Counted from the first letter of the stretch, positions 25,872-35,840 are shown. The stretch is DNA of 64,000 bases from Bacteroidales bacterium (GCA_013314715.1 JABUFC010000006.1:1-64000); one strand, 5' to 3'. Notes: generated from the letters alone by a model not told the origin. Numbers and translations are program-made.

Positions 25872-26861
25872 ATGTATAACATTGGTATTATTGGTGAAGG
25901 GAGTTGGGGAACAGCATTATTAAAAATTCTCCAACAAAATGGACATTTTGTTCATTGGCTTGTTCGTGAAAAAGAAATGCGTGAATATATTACACATAAT
26001 TATCATAACCCTTATTACTCTAGCGATGTAGAAATTTATATGGATCAATGTAAAATGTATGAGTCGGTACATGACTTATTAAAAGAATGCAATTTAATTT
26101 TTTTAGTTCTTCCTTCTGCATTTACCGAAACGTTACTAATCGAATTGACTATAGAAGAAGTAAAAGATAAATATTTTTTTTCCGCAACAAAAGGAATATT
26201 ACCAGATTCGAGTTTGACAGTTACACAATATTTACAAAAAAAATTATATATTTCTGATGAAAACATTGGTTTTATAAGTGGTCCATCGCATGCAGAAGAA
26301 ATTGCTCGTGAACGGTTGACGTATTTAACCATTATGTCAAAAAATAATGAATTGGCTCTTAATGTTTCTGCATTGATGGCTAACAGATATATTACTACAA
26401 AAGTTAATTCAGATGTTTTAGGGGCAGAATATGCAACAGCAATTAAAAATATTATGGCGATAGCTTCGGGAATTGCTCATGGCTTAGGATATGGCGATAA
26501 TTTTATTGCTGTTTTGGTATCGAATGCATTAAAAGAGATGGAACGGTTTATTTCTAAACTTGTTCCATATAGCAGAAATATAAATGATTATGTTTATTTG
26601 GGCGATTTACTTGTTACATGCTATTCGCAGTTTAGCCGCAACAGAACACTTGGTATCATGTTAGGAAAGGGTTATTCTGTAAAAGCAGCCCAACTCGAAA
26701 TGAATATGATAGCCGAAGGTTATTTTGCTGTTAAAAGTATAATAGAAATAGCTAAAACATTTCAAATTGAAATGCCCATATGCCAGGCTGTATATCATAT
26801 TTTATATGAACGTTATTCCCCCTCTGTTGAAATGCGATTATTAACCGATAAATTATATTAA
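25872..26861 (+). CDS. gpsA: Glycerol-3-phosphate dehydrogenase [NAD(P)+]
   Basis: 329 residues. Nucleotide-binding GEGSWGTA at 8-15 in a Rossmann start, KGILPDS near 107-113, GPSHAEEIARE near 137-147, and the catalytic lysine in YATAIKNIMAIASGIAHGLGYGDN (K192) are all present. It reduces dihydroxyacetone phosphate to sn-glycerol 3-phosphate for phospholipid synthesis. The second residue of the GxGxxG motif is Glu instead of the usual Ala or Gly. It is followed 3 bases later by pgi. Confidence 0.94.
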   Translation: MYNIGIIGEGSWGTALLKILQQNGHFVHWLVREKEMREYITHNYHNPYYSSDVEIYMDQCKMYESVHDLLKECNLIFLVLPSAFTETLLIELTIEEVKDKYFFSATKGILPDSSLTVTQYLQKKLYISDENIGFISGPSHAEEIARERLTYLTIMSKNNELALNVSALMANRYITTKVNSDVLGAEYATAIKNIMAIASGIAHGLGYGDNFIAVLVSNALKEMERFISKLVPYSRNINDYVYLGDLLVTCYSQFSRNRTLGIMLGKGYSVKAAQLEMNMIAEGYFAVKSIIEIAKTFQIEMPICQAVYHILYERYSPSVEMRLLTDKLY

Positions 26862-26864
26862 AAT

Positions 26865-28226
26865 ATGGAAATGATTGATTTAAACACCGATTTTGTATAT
26901 TCATTTATTTCGAAAGATAAAATTAATGAACGTAAAGATGAAGCATACCAACATTTATTAGCATTAAAAAATAAAACTGGAAAAGGCAACGATTTTTTAG
27001 GTTGGGTCGATTTACCAGAAAATATAAGCCATGATGAACTTAAAAAAATAGAAACAGTTGCAAATGAATTAAGAAAAAAAATAGATATATTGGTAGTAGT
27101 CGGAATTGGTGGTTCATACTTAGGGGCACGTGCGGTTATCGAAATGTTATATCATAATTTTAATAATCTTTTGCCTAATCGAAAAAATCCTATTATTTTA
27201 TATGCAGGCCAAAATATGGGCGAAGATTACCTTTATCAGTTACTTGAAATTTTAAATGATTATGAATATGGTATAGCTGTTATATCTAAATCGGGAACTA
27301 CTACAGAACCGGCTATTGCATTTAGATTATTAAAACATCATATCGAAAATAAATACGGTAAAGAAGAAGCACGAAAGCGTATTGTTGCTATTACCGACAA
27401 AGAAAAAGGCGTGTTACTAGAACTGGCCAAATCGGAGAACTACGAACGCTTCGAAATTCCTGATGATGTTGGTGGACGTTATTCAGTTTTAACCGCTGTT
27501 GGTTTATTCCCTATTGCAGTAGCTGGAGGCAACATTTTTGAACTTATCAATGGTGCTAAACATATGCGAAATTATATTTTTAGAATACCTGCCGACGAAA
27601 ATCCTGCTGTTCAATATGCTTTGGCACGAAATGCATTATATAACGAAGGAAAATTTGTAGAAATAATGGTAAGCTATACACCACGTATGCACTATTTTAT
27701 GGAATGGTGGAAACAGTTATATGGAGAAAGCGAAGGAAAAGATGGGAAAGGAATATTTCCTGCAGCTGTCGATTATACTACTGATTTACACTCATTAGGT
27801 CAATATGTACAAGATGGAAAACGTATTTTGTTTGAAACTGTTTTAGCTGTTAAGCAACCTTTGAATCATTTAGCTATTCCACACGACCCAAGTAATAGCG
27901 ATAAATTGAATTTTATTAGTTATAAACGAATTAGCTATGTAAATGATATGGCTCGTTTAGGAACTTTGCTTGCTCATATGGATGGGAACGTGCCTAATAT
28001 TTTAATTGAAATACCTGCTATTAACGAAACAACTATTGGACAAATGATTTATTTTTTCGAAATAGCTTGTGGAATAAGCGGATATTTGTTGGGTGTAAAT
28101 CCGTTTGATCAGCCAGGAGTTGAAGCATATAAAAAGAATATGTTTGCATTGATGCAAAAACCAGGAATGGAACAAGAATCAAAAGCTATTCAGCAGCGAA
28201 TAGAACAATTATTTAATGAGAATTAA
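26865..28226 (+). CDS. pgi: Glucose-6-phosphate isomerase
   Basis: 453 residues, the shorter bacterial form. VVVGIGGSYLGARAVIEML, ISKSGTTTEPAIAFRLL, DDVGGRYSVLTAVGLFPI, the GKDGKGIFPAAVDYTTDLHSLGQY block and GVNPFDQPGVEAYKK are the family signatures. It interconverts glucose 6-phosphate and fructose 6-phosphate in the cytoplasm. Its 3' end overlaps the EamA gene by 11 bases. Complete. Confidence 0.96.
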   Translation: MEMIDLNTDFVYSFISKDKINERKDEAYQHLLALKNKTGKGNDFLGWVDLPENISHDELKKIETVANELRKKIDILVVVGIGGSYLGARAVIEMLYHNFNNLLPNRKNPIILYAGQNMGEDYLYQLLEILNDYEYGIAVISKSGTTTEPAIAFRLLKHHIENKYGKEEARKRIVAITDKEKGVLLELAKSENYERFEIPDDVGGRYSVLTAVGLFPIAVAGGNIFELINGAKHMRNYIFRIPADENPAVQYALARNALYNEGKFVEIMVSYTPRMHYFMEWWKQLYGESEGKDGKGIFPAAVDYTTDLHSLGQYVQDGKRILFETVLAVKQPLNHLAIPHDPSNSDKLNFISYKRISYVNDMARLGTLLAHMDGNVPNILIEIPAINETTIGQMIYFFEIACGISGYLLGVNPFDQPGVEAYKKNMFALMQKPGMEQESKAIQQRIEQLFNEN

Positions 28227-29112
28227 AACGATAAAACCTACTACAATTGGTTATTTTTTAGCCACTGCTACAACTATAACAGCTGTAAATACATATTTTA
28301 CCAGTAAATTTATTCTAAACAAATCTACTTTATTCCAATTTGGAATTTTATGGTATGGTTTTGGATTGTTATATAATTTTCTTTTTCAGTTATTTACCAA
28401 TAAATTAAGCCTATATAACTTATCTAAAAAACAGATTCTTATTTTATTACTTTTTTTGTTCTTAGAAACGCTTTCTACCTCTTCATTTTTTTATGCTATT
28501 CAATTAATGGAAAATCCAGCTATGGTGTCATTTATTGGAAACTTAACCCCTGCGCTGGTAACTTTATTCGGTATAATTATTTTAAAAGAGCATTTTACAC
28601 GTTTCGAGTTGATAGGTGTATTATTAACTATAATTGGTTCATTTTTAGTAAGTTTTCGGTGGCAACTCGATTGGTCACATCTTTTTATTAAAGGAAGCGG
28701 GTATGTTTATTTAACCGTTTTAGCAGTTTCTATTAATACAATTTGGGTAAAAAAACATATTGATACCGTTCATCCTTCATTATTAAGTACTGGCCGAGTG
28801 GTGGCGTTACTATTATTTTCTATTTTATTTTTATACATTAATAAACAACCTTTACTTTTTAGTAAAAGTTTACTTTTTTTAGCTGCTTATGGTTCGTTTG
28901 TGGGTCCGTTTTTAGGTTCGCTGTTGGGATACTATGCATTAAAATACATTCCAGCATCAAGGTCAATTTTAATTCAATCAGTTAAAAGCTTTCTTATTTT
29001 ATTAACGGCTTATTGGTTACTTAATCTTTTACCACTAACAATACAAATGGTTGGGGGATGTTTAACTGTATTGGGAGTAATTATTATTACAGGTAAACCT
29101 AAAAAGATATAG
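28216..29112 (+). CDS. EamA/DMT-family membrane transporter
   Basis: 298 residues with about ten hydrophobic segments in two similar halves, each an EamA repeat. The first half has SFFYAIQLMENPAMVSFIGNLTPALVTLFGIIILKEHFTRFELIGVLLTIIGS and the second has YYALKYIPASRSILIQSVKSFLILLTAYWLL. Members export or import small metabolites; the substrate is not predictable. Translationally coupled to pgi by an 11-base overlap. Confidence 0.85.
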   Translation: MRIKTIKPTTIGYFLATATTITAVNTYFTSKFILNKSTLFQFGILWYGFGLLYNFLFQLFTNKLSLYNLSKKQILILLLFLFLETLSTSSFFYAIQLMENPAMVSFIGNLTPALVTLFGIIILKEHFTRFELIGVLLTIIGSFLVSFRWQLDWSHLFIKGSGYVYLTVLAVSINTIWVKKHIDTVHPSLLSTGRVVALLLFSILFLYINKQPLLFSKSLLFLAAYGSFVGPFLGSLLGYYALKYIPASRSILIQSVKSFLILLTAYWLLNLLPLTIQMVGGCLTVLGVIIITGKPKKI

Positions 29113-29156
29113 CAAAGATTTTTATTCCTGTTATTTTTTTTTGATGAAAAAATATT

Positions 29157-29164
29157 TAGATTTG
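29157..29164 (+). promoter_or_regulatory. Possible -7 element of the mobA-formate dehydrogenase operon
   Basis: TAGATTTG matches TAnnTTTG and ends 13 bases before the mobA start codon, but the nearest upstream TTTG (29140-29143) is only 13 bases away, shorter than the usual spacer. Confidence 0.35.
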
Positions 29165-29177
29165 TCCATATATAACT

Positions 29178-29765
29178 ATGAATATTTCGGCAGTGATTAT
29201 TGCAGGAGGTAAAAGCCTCAGATTAAATGGAATCAACAAATCTTATATTGTTGTAAAAGGTAGAACTATTGTTGAATGGCAGAGAGAAGCGATTCAAGGG
29301 CTTTTTCCATTTGTTTTTACTGTTGCCCATTATCCTATTATGCCCGATTGGCCTAATTTCGAAGATGAGTTTCAGAAAATAGGACCTATTGCAGGCATAT
29401 ATACCGCTTTAAAGCAAGCTAAAACCGATTATATTTTTGCTTTTTCGTGCGATATGCCATTTTTAAATCGTCAGTTAATATTAGCTATGATAAAAAAAAT
29501 AAAGAATGACTCTGACGAAGTTGTTGTCCCAAAACACTTTCATGGTATTGAACCATTACACGCTATTTACAAAAAATCGGTTTTACCCATCATTGAGCAA
29601 CAAATTAATATACAAAAATACCAAATCAGAGCTTTTTTTGATAAGGTTAAGGTTTCTTATTTCGATATTGAGTCTAATGGCTTCAATAACGAATATTTTT
29701 TTAATATAAATTATCCTGAAGATATCTTAAAAGCAAATGAATATGCAACAAGAATTAAGCCTTGA
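29178..29765 (+). CDS. mobA: Molybdenum cofactor guanylyltransferase MobA
   Basis: 195 residues. N-terminal AVIIAGGKSLRLNGINKSYIVVKG is the GTP-binding GGxSxR...K signature. GPIAGIYTALKQ and FAFSCDMPFLNRQLI (metal-binding Asp) follow, then PLHAIYKKSVLP. It attaches GMP to molybdopterin to form the guanine dinucleotide cofactor used by DMSO-reductase-family enzymes. Its end overlaps the formate dehydrogenase small subunit by about 29 bases, tying cofactor maturation to the enzyme. Confidence 0.9.
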   Translation: MNISAVIIAGGKSLRLNGINKSYIVVKGRTIVEWQREAIQGLFPFVFTVAHYPIMPDWPNFEDEFQKIGPIAGIYTALKQAKTDYIFAFSCDMPFLNRQLILAMIKKIKNDSDEVVVPKHFHGIEPLHAIYKKSVLPIIEQQINIQKYQIRAFFDKVKVSYFDIESNGFNNEYFFNINYPEDILKANEYATRIKP

Positions 29766-30213
29766 AAAAATAGTGGAAATACTTCGATCATTTCCGCCTC
29801 AACGCGAACATTTACTTAAAGCAATGCATGCTTTGCAAAATGCGCACCCTCAACATTATTTGAGTGAACTTTGTTTGATTGAAGCAGCAAAATATTTTAA
29901 ACTAACCAAAGGACAGATATATGGCATTGCCTCTTATTATACGATGTTTAGTTTAAAACCTCGAGGCAAGTATATAATTCGTTTATGTAAATCGCCGGTA
30001 TGTCATGCTATGGGAAGCCATAGTTTATTCGATTATTTCGAAAAAGAATATGGCATAAAACCCTATGAAACCACGAATGACGGTCTATTTACTCTCGAAG
30101 CAAGCGAATGTTTAGGCCGTTGCGGTAAGGCTCCATCTATGATGATTAACGAACATGTATATACTGAGTTAACTATTGATAAAATCAAAGAAATAATAAG
30201 CAATTTAAAATAA
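29737..30213 (+). CDS. NuoE-like [2Fe-2S] subunit of NAD-linked formate dehydrogenase
   Basis: 158 residues. A thioredoxin-like [2Fe-2S] fold with Cys at 84, 89, 125 and 129 (RLCKSPVC and ECLGRC) is the NuoE pattern. The N-terminal helical region (PPQREHLLKAMHALQNAHPQHYLSE) is also typical. It passes electrons between the NuoF-like flavoprotein and the larger cluster subunit. MNM offers two starts, 29737 and 29743. With the two following genes it makes a complete soluble FDH set, not respiratory complex I, since no nuo membrane genes are nearby. Confidence 0.88.
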   Translation: MNMQQELSLEKIVEILRSFPPQREHLLKAMHALQNAHPQHYLSELCLIEAAKYFKLTKGQIYGIASYYTMFSLKPRGKYIIRLCKSPVCHAMGSHSLFDYFEKEYGIKPYETTNDGLFTLEASECLGRCGKAPSMMINEHVYTELTIDKIKEIISNLK

Positions 30214-30220
30214 CAAAGTT

Positions 30221-31456
30221 ATGAATATAACTGCACCCTTAATAGCACTCCGTAGAATGGGAAAAGTAAGCCCGCATTCTATTGATGATTTTATAGCCAA
30301 TCAGGGATTTGAAGGCTTTAAAAAAGCATTACACATATCTCCATCGGAAGTAATTGCTGAAGTTGAAAAATCGGGACTTCGAGGGCGTGGGGGAGCGGGT
30401 TTTCCTACGTCTATGAAGCAACAATTTACAGCTACTTCTTGCTCAACATGCACAACCCGCTATATTGTTTGCAATGCCGACGAAGGTGAACCCGGTACAT
30501 TTAAAGATAGAATGATCATGGAAACCGATCCCTTTGTCTTAATCGAAGGCATGATGATTGCTGGTTATGCAATTGGGGCTCATTATGGTTATATTTATAT
30601 TCGAGGCGAATACGAAAGTTCAATTCAGAATTTGAGTAATGCAATTAAACAAGCATACGAAAAAGGTTTTTTAGGTAAAAATATCTTAGGAAGCAGTTTT
30701 TCGTTCGAAATGGACATTTTTCTAGGAGCTGGATCGTATCTTTGTGGCGAAGAACTTACCTTAATAGAATCACTTGAGGGCAAAAGAGGGTACCCTCGTA
30801 TAAAACCACCATTCCCTGCCGAAAAAGGATTATGGGGATTGCCCACTTTAGTTAATAATGTCGAAACGTTCGCCCATTTACCCTTTATTCTCGAAAAAGG
30901 TTACGAACAATATGCTTCAATTGGTACGGCTGAATCGAAAGGAACCAAGTTGTTTTGTGTGAGCGGAAAAGTGAAAAAAAGTGGAGTTTTTGAGCTGCCA
31001 TTAGGAGTTACATTACGATCGTTGATTTTCGATACTGCAGGTGGTATGAAAGATGGTTATCAATTTAAAGGAGCATTGTTAGGTGGTGCTGCTGGTACAT
31101 TTGTCGACGAAACGATGCTCGATGTGCCCTTAGCATACGAAACATTAAAACAAAAAGGTGCTACGTTAGGCTCTGGTGCTGTTATCGTTGTTGACAACAA
31201 AACCAATATGAAAGAAATGATGCAATCAATTCTTTCGTTTTTCAAACACGAATCGTGTGGTAAATGTGTACCTTGCCGAATAGGGACTACGCTTTTATAC
31301 AATAAAATACACCAAACCACACTTAACGAAGAAGATTTAAATTGGATGCTCGAACAAGCACTTTATATGCAACGTAATTCACTTTGTCCTTTGGGACAAA
31401 GTCCTATTTTACCTATTAAATCAGTGTTAACTTATTTTAAAACGGAATTGCTATGA
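30221..31456 (+). CDS. NuoF-like NAD/FMN subunit of formate dehydrogenase
   Basis: 411 residues. FMN/NADH-binding glycine-rich block GLRGRGGAGFPTSMKQQF, CNADEGEPGTFKDRMIMETDP, GAGSYLCGEELTLIESLEGKRG, then a SLBB domain and the C-terminal [4Fe-4S] ligand set SCGKCVPCRIGT plus CPLGQ. It transfers electrons from the iron-sulfur chain to NAD+. The start is 7 bases after the NuoE-like gene, and the stop overlaps fdhA by 4 bases (ATGA). Confidence 0.92.
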   Translation: MNITAPLIALRRMGKVSPHSIDDFIANQGFEGFKKALHISPSEVIAEVEKSGLRGRGGAGFPTSMKQQFTATSCSTCTTRYIVCNADEGEPGTFKDRMIMETDPFVLIEGMMIAGYAIGAHYGYIYIRGEYESSIQNLSNAIKQAYEKGFLGKNILGSSFSFEMDIFLGAGSYLCGEELTLIESLEGKRGYPRIKPPFPAEKGLWGLPTLVNNVETFAHLPFILEKGYEQYASIGTAESKGTKLFCVSGKVKKSGVFELPLGVTLRSLIFDTAGGMKDGYQFKGALLGGAAGTFVDETMLDVPLAYETLKQKGATLGSGAVIVVDNKTNMKEMMQSILSFFKHESCGKCVPCRIGTTLLYNKIHQTTLNEEDLNWMLEQALYMQRNSLCPLGQSPILPIKSVLTYFKTELL

Positions 31457-34173
31457 GTAAAGTGAAAATAACCATTGATAATAAGCCAATAGAAGTAAAC
31501 GAAGGTGCAAATTTGCTCCAAACAGCACGCGAAAATGGTATCAACATACCGGGCTTATGTTTTCATCATCGTTTAAGTCCTACGGGGGCTTGCCGATTAT
31601 GTGTCGTAAAAATTGAAGGACAAAATGGGCTTGTAATGGCTTGTACTGTTCAAGTAAAAGATGGAATGAAAATTACGGCTTTTGATGAAGAGCTAGAGCA
31701 AAATCGAAAACATACCTTAGCTTATCTCTTAGCAGAGCATAACGAAGAATACGATGCTACGTATTTTGATGAAATGTTGCCACTTATCGAACGTTATGGA
31801 TTGCAACATATAGATAATAGACCGATAAAATCCTTTTGGCAAAATATTCCAAGAATTGTAGATGATACATCACCTGTTTTAACCTATGATTCGTCGAAAT
31901 GTATTAAATGTTTTCGTTGTATTAAGGCTTGCGAAGAGATACAAGGCAAGGGTGTACTGAGTTTTGCCGATAGAGGTATCACTAAATATATTGTAGCCGG
32001 CTTTAGTAAATGGGGGGATTCCGAATGCGATGGTTGTGGCGAATGTATTCAGCTTTGTCCAACAGGAGCCATAGTTGAGAAACCTAATCGAAATAAAGTT
32101 AATGTCAATTCGATAGAAAATAAAGTTACAACAACTTGTCCGTATTGTGGTGTCGGTTGCCAGACTGAAGTATGGACAAAGAACAACGAAATTGTTCGTG
32201 TCAATGGTGTAGAAGGAGTATTGCCTAACGATGGTCGTCTATGCGTTAAAGGTCGCTTTGGTTATCAGTATGCAAATAATAAAAAACGTTTAACCCATCC
32301 GCTCATTAAGCGAAATGGAACATTTGTGCAAGTATCGTGGGATGAAGCATTGAATTATGTTGCAATGCGTTTTAACGATATTAAACAAAAGTATGGCAAT
32401 AAAGCGTTGGCAGGTTATAGCTCAGCAAAATGCACTAACGAAGAAAATTATATTTTTCAAAAGTTTATACGTATAGCTTTTGGCAATAATAATGTAGATT
32501 ATTGTACGCGTCTTTGTCATGCTTCTACGGTTACAGCTATGATTAAATCGTTAGGCGATGGTGCAGCTAGCAATTCGATTCAAGATTTTGAAACAACCGA
32601 TTGCCTTATCGTTATAGGAAATAATATTATCGAAACCCATCCTATTACGGCAACTTATGTTAAACGTGGCAAAGCCAAAGGTCAAAAAATAATTGTAATA
32701 GATCCCAAATGGACACCTTTGGTAAAATATGCAGACATATTTTTACAGCCACGTTTAGCTACAGATGTGGCTTTGCTCAATGCAATGATGTACGTAATCA
32801 TTACAGAAAAGCTATACGATAGCACCTTTATTGAACAACGCATTGAAGGAGGCTTTGAAGCATTTGAGCAATTAAAAAAGGTGGTAATGCAATATTCGCC
32901 CGAAATAGCCGAACAAATTACCGGTGTTGCCAAAGATAAAATTGTAGCAGCAGCTCGTATGTATGCTCAAGCTCCTACAGCGATGATTGCAACAGGAATG
33001 GGCATGAGTCAGCAAACAGTAGGTACCAATAATGTTTTTGCGTTAATAAACATGTGTTTAATTGCAGGTAAAATTGGTCGTGAGCGTTGTGGAATTGACC
33101 CACCACGTGGGCAGAACAATGTTCAGGGTGCTACCGATGTCGGTGCAAGCCCTGTATTTTATCCCGGTTATATTCCTGTTAGTAATCATGAAAACCGTAA
33201 GCGTGTTGCTCAGTTGTGGAATGTTCCCTTTGAAAGCCTCGATGCACAAAATGGATTGACAACACTCGAGATAATGGATGCCGCACATAGTGGGCAAGTT
33301 AAAGCGATGTATATTATGGGCGAAAACCCTGTCATTACCGATCCCAATCAATTACATACCATCGAAGCACTGCAAAACCTTGAATTTTTGGTAGTGCAAG
33401 ATATTTTTGAAACAGAAACAACTCCTTATGCCGATGTTATTTTGCCTGCTGCTTCGTTGTTTGAGAAAAATGGCACTGTGGTAAATAGCGACCGACGAAC
33501 TTTACGTATACGTAAAGCCATCGATTCACCAGGCGAGGCTATGCCCGATTGGTGGATAACCCTCGAAATCGCTAAACGAATGAATGTGAACTTAGGAACC
33601 TATGAAAACGAAGAACAGATTTTTGAAGAAATACGCTTGGCAGCACCCATTTTTAGAGGCATAAGTTATAAGCGAATTGAAAAGGAAGGTATTCAATGGC
33701 CTTGTTACCATGAACACGATTCGGGAACTTCGACGCTTTATCTCGAAAAATTTAATACAGCAAGTGGAAAAGCTAAAATATTCCCAGTAGAATACACCGA
33801 ACAAAACGAAAAGCCTAGTGCAGAGTACCCTCTAGTTATGAATTCTGGACGCTTATTGTTTCAATATCACTCAGCTACGATGTCGCGTAAAAGCGATGTG
33901 CTTAATTCATTTGCTAATGAGTCGTTTATTATTATTCATCCCCAAGATGCTATAAAGTATGGTATAAAGCAAGGCGATAAAGTAAAAGTTATATCTCCCC
34001 GTGGGACTATTGTTACTTATGCACGCGTAAATGACGAAGTATTGGTTGGCGAAACATTTATGCCTTGGCATTTTCATGAATCGGCTGTTAATGCTCTCAC
34101 GCGTAACGAACGCGACCCGATGTCGAAAATAGCACCTTTTAAATATTCGGTCGTTCGTATTGAGAAGGCTTAG
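31453..34173 (+). CDS. fdhA: Formate dehydrogenase catalytic (alpha) subunit, NuoG-like fusion
   Basis: 906 residues. Domains in order: [2Fe-2S] ferredoxin (Cys 36, 47, 50, 64), NuoG-type His/Cys region, two [4Fe-4S] clusters (CIKCFRCIKAC from 150 and CDGCGECIQLC from 192), then a molybdopterin oxidoreductase with its own cluster (Cys 229, 232, 236, 264). The metal ligand is Cys355 in CTRLCHASTV, so this is a cysteine enzyme, not a selenoenzyme. C-terminal MoCF-dinucleotide-binding domain ends with RNERDPMSK. It oxidises formate to CO2 (or the reverse) with Mo or W. Its last 35 bases overlap the convergent ligase gene. Confidence 0.93.
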   Translation: MSKVKITIDNKPIEVNEGANLLQTARENGINIPGLCFHHRLSPTGACRLCVVKIEGQNGLVMACTVQVKDGMKITAFDEELEQNRKHTLAYLLAEHNEEYDATYFDEMLPLIERYGLQHIDNRPIKSFWQNIPRIVDDTSPVLTYDSSKCIKCFRCIKACEEIQGKGVLSFADRGITKYIVAGFSKWGDSECDGCGECIQLCPTGAIVEKPNRNKVNVNSIENKVTTTCPYCGVGCQTEVWTKNNEIVRVNGVEGVLPNDGRLCVKGRFGYQYANNKKRLTHPLIKRNGTFVQVSWDEALNYVAMRFNDIKQKYGNKALAGYSSAKCTNEENYIFQKFIRIAFGNNNVDYCTRLCHASTVTAMIKSLGDGAASNSIQDFETTDCLIVIGNNIIETHPITATYVKRGKAKGQKIIVIDPKWTPLVKYADIFLQPRLATDVALLNAMMYVIITEKLYDSTFIEQRIEGGFEAFEQLKKVVMQYSPEIAEQITGVAKDKIVAAARMYAQAPTAMIATGMGMSQQTVGTNNVFALINMCLIAGKIGRERCGIDPPRGQNNVQGATDVGASPVFYPGYIPVSNHENRKRVAQLWNVPFESLDAQNGLTTLEIMDAAHSGQVKAMYIMGENPVITDPNQLHTIEALQNLEFLVVQDIFETETTPYADVILPAASLFEKNGTVVNSDRRTLRIRKAIDSPGEAMPDWWITLEIAKRMNVNLGTYENEEQIFEEIRLAAPIFRGISYKRIEKEGIQWPCYHEHDSGTSTLYLEKFNTASGKAKIFPVEYTEQNEKPSAEYPLVMNSGRLLFQYHSATMSRKSDVLNSFANESFIIIHPQDAIKYGIKQGDKVKVISPRGTIVTYARVNDEVLVGETFMPWHFHESAVNALTRNERDPMSKIAPFKYSVVRIEKA

Positions 34174-35737
34174 TGACTTCGTTTTGTTGCCTTGCAAAAG
34201 TGAATAGGGTATAAAAGAATACAACAAAAGTAATCCCAGCTTGGGTTTCGAGTGTGTCTTCGTTGAAAAATGAGATAATAACTATTAAAAAGAAAATAAT
34301 AGGTAAAAACTTGGGTTTGGTTAAGTGTTTAAAATATGGATAGATAAAAGCAAACAGAATCCAGATAAACGCAAAAATTCCGAATGTTAGTAAGAAGGTA
34401 ACAAATTGATTATGTGCTCTTAATCTGAATTCATATGTTAGTGGACTTTTGAGTTCATCGTATTTTTTATTAAACGATTTTTGAACATTGCCAGTACCAA
34501 CACCAAACCAAAAATGCTCATTGATAATGGCTATGGCTGTTCTAAGGTATTCAACACGTTGAAAAAGCGAGCTTCCATTAACATAACCCAGGTAGCGATG
34601 GGAATAGTAATCCCACATAAAAGAATAAATATAAGGATAGAGCGACCATCTACGAGTGTATTGAAAATTTGCAATTCCTTTTTCAATAGCTTTTATGTCT
34701 TCTGTTGTGAGTTTTGAACAACCTAACGAGTCTTTAGTCAATCCTTTCGATGTTAAGTATCGTATAAGAGTGAATTTTAATTGGTTACCTTTAAAATCCA
34801 AACAATCGTAGCAAATAGAGCTGCGTTTATTCCATTCTTTTCTAAGTTCATCTTCTTGAATGTAGTACCAAACCTTTTTGCCATTTTCAACTTCTTTACT
34901 TTCTTTTATGAATGAATACAAATTGCCATTAGGTGTATAAACCAACGAGTCGGGTGCAGTTGTATTCATTCCAATAATGAAACTATTCCATATATTTTTG
35001 CTATAATTATAAAGAAAAACGAGCATTACAACTATGGCAACACTTAAAAACCATTTGATACACGATGATGATTTTACGAGGAAATACGCAAAAACGATAA
35101 AACTAAGAATTGAAAAGATAAAAATTCCAGTATTTACTCTGAGTATAAAAATTAACACAATAAGATAAAGCATAGCGATAAAGTAAGCAATACGAAGTGT
35201 TTTTTTGTTTTCTTTTTCAATAAAGCTGTAATTAAATAAAATAAATATCGAAAATACAATCATCAACGAATAGCGGATATGCGAAATAAAGGGAGATACT
35301 TGGCGATAATCAGAAATTCCTAGAGATTCTTGAAAAATCCATCGGTAAAGCGTGATAAATGAAACAAAAATAACAGAAATAGCAAAGGTTGTAAATAAAA
35401 ATTTCATTGTTCTACGATCCAACGGTTCAGATGAGGCAATAAAAAAGGGCATAAGTGCCATGGGTAACTTAATTCTTAAATCATTGAGCGCATAAGAATA
35501 GTCTTGTGGTGGAAATAACCACAGTAAGTGTATAAAGTATATCGAAATAAATATCCATAGGTTTTTATTGTTAGTTAAACGAGTCCATTTTTCTTTGAAA
35601 CGACCTTCTAAAATCCAATTGCCGTATAAAATAAATTGCGAAAGGCTCATCAGAAAAACAGAAGTTGGGATAGCAATAGAGAGTAAAAAAAGCGAAAAAA
35701 TATATATTCTTTTATGTATGGACTCTTTAAAAAACAT
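34139..35737 (-). CDS. O-antigen ligase / polymerase-like membrane protein
   Basis: 532 residues with roughly twelve hydrophobic segments and one long hydrophilic stretch (about 245-390) before YLRTAIAIINEHFWFGVGTGNVQKSF and LRAHNQFVTFLLTFGIFAFIWILF. That arrangement, with the RAHNxF segment, matches the Wzy_C/WaaL-type ligase family that joins glycans to lipid carriers or polymerises repeat units. No glycan cluster is adjacent, so the acceptor is unknown. Convergent with fdhA, sharing 35 bases at the 3' ends. Confidence 0.75.
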   Translation of the reverse strand: MFFKESIHKRIYIFSLFLLSIAIPTSVFLMSLSQFILYGNWILEGRFKEKWTRLTNNKNLWIFISIYFIHLLWLFPPQDYSYALNDLRIKLPMALMPFFIASSEPLDRRTMKFLFTTFAISVIFVSFITLYRWIFQESLGISDYRQVSPFISHIRYSLMIVFSIFILFNYSFIEKENKKTLRIAYFIAMLYLIVLIFILRVNTGIFIFSILSFIVFAYFLVKSSSCIKWFLSVAIVVMLVFLYNYSKNIWNSFIIGMNTTAPDSLVYTPNGNLYSFIKESKEVENGKKVWYYIQEDELRKEWNKRSSICYDCLDFKGNQLKFTLIRYLTSKGLTKDSLGCSKLTTEDIKAIEKGIANFQYTRRWSLYPYIYSFMWDYYSHRYLGYVNGSSLFQRVEYLRTAIAIINEHFWFGVGTGNVQKSFNKKYDELKSPLTYEFRLRAHNQFVTFLLTFGIFAFIWILFAFIYPYFKHLTKPKFLPIIFFLIVIISFFNEDTLETQAGITFVVFFYTLFTFARQQNEVTKPSQYERPNI

Positions 35738-35840
35738 AAAGCCAATAACGCAAATAAATGATTTTTATTTTATCATGTCCATATCTTTTTTTGTACACTT
35801 TGAAAACAATTATTACTTTTACTCATAAAAATATAAGGTT

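Noticed and set aside
32500-32560. Selenocysteine codon in the formate dehydrogenase
   Set aside because: The metal-ligand position reads a cysteine codon (CTRLCHAS) and there is no in-frame TGA.
29737-34173. Respiratory complex I or HydABC hydrogenase
   Set aside because: The large subunit carries a molybdopterin oxidoreductase domain and no hydrogen-cluster domain, and no nuo membrane genes are present.
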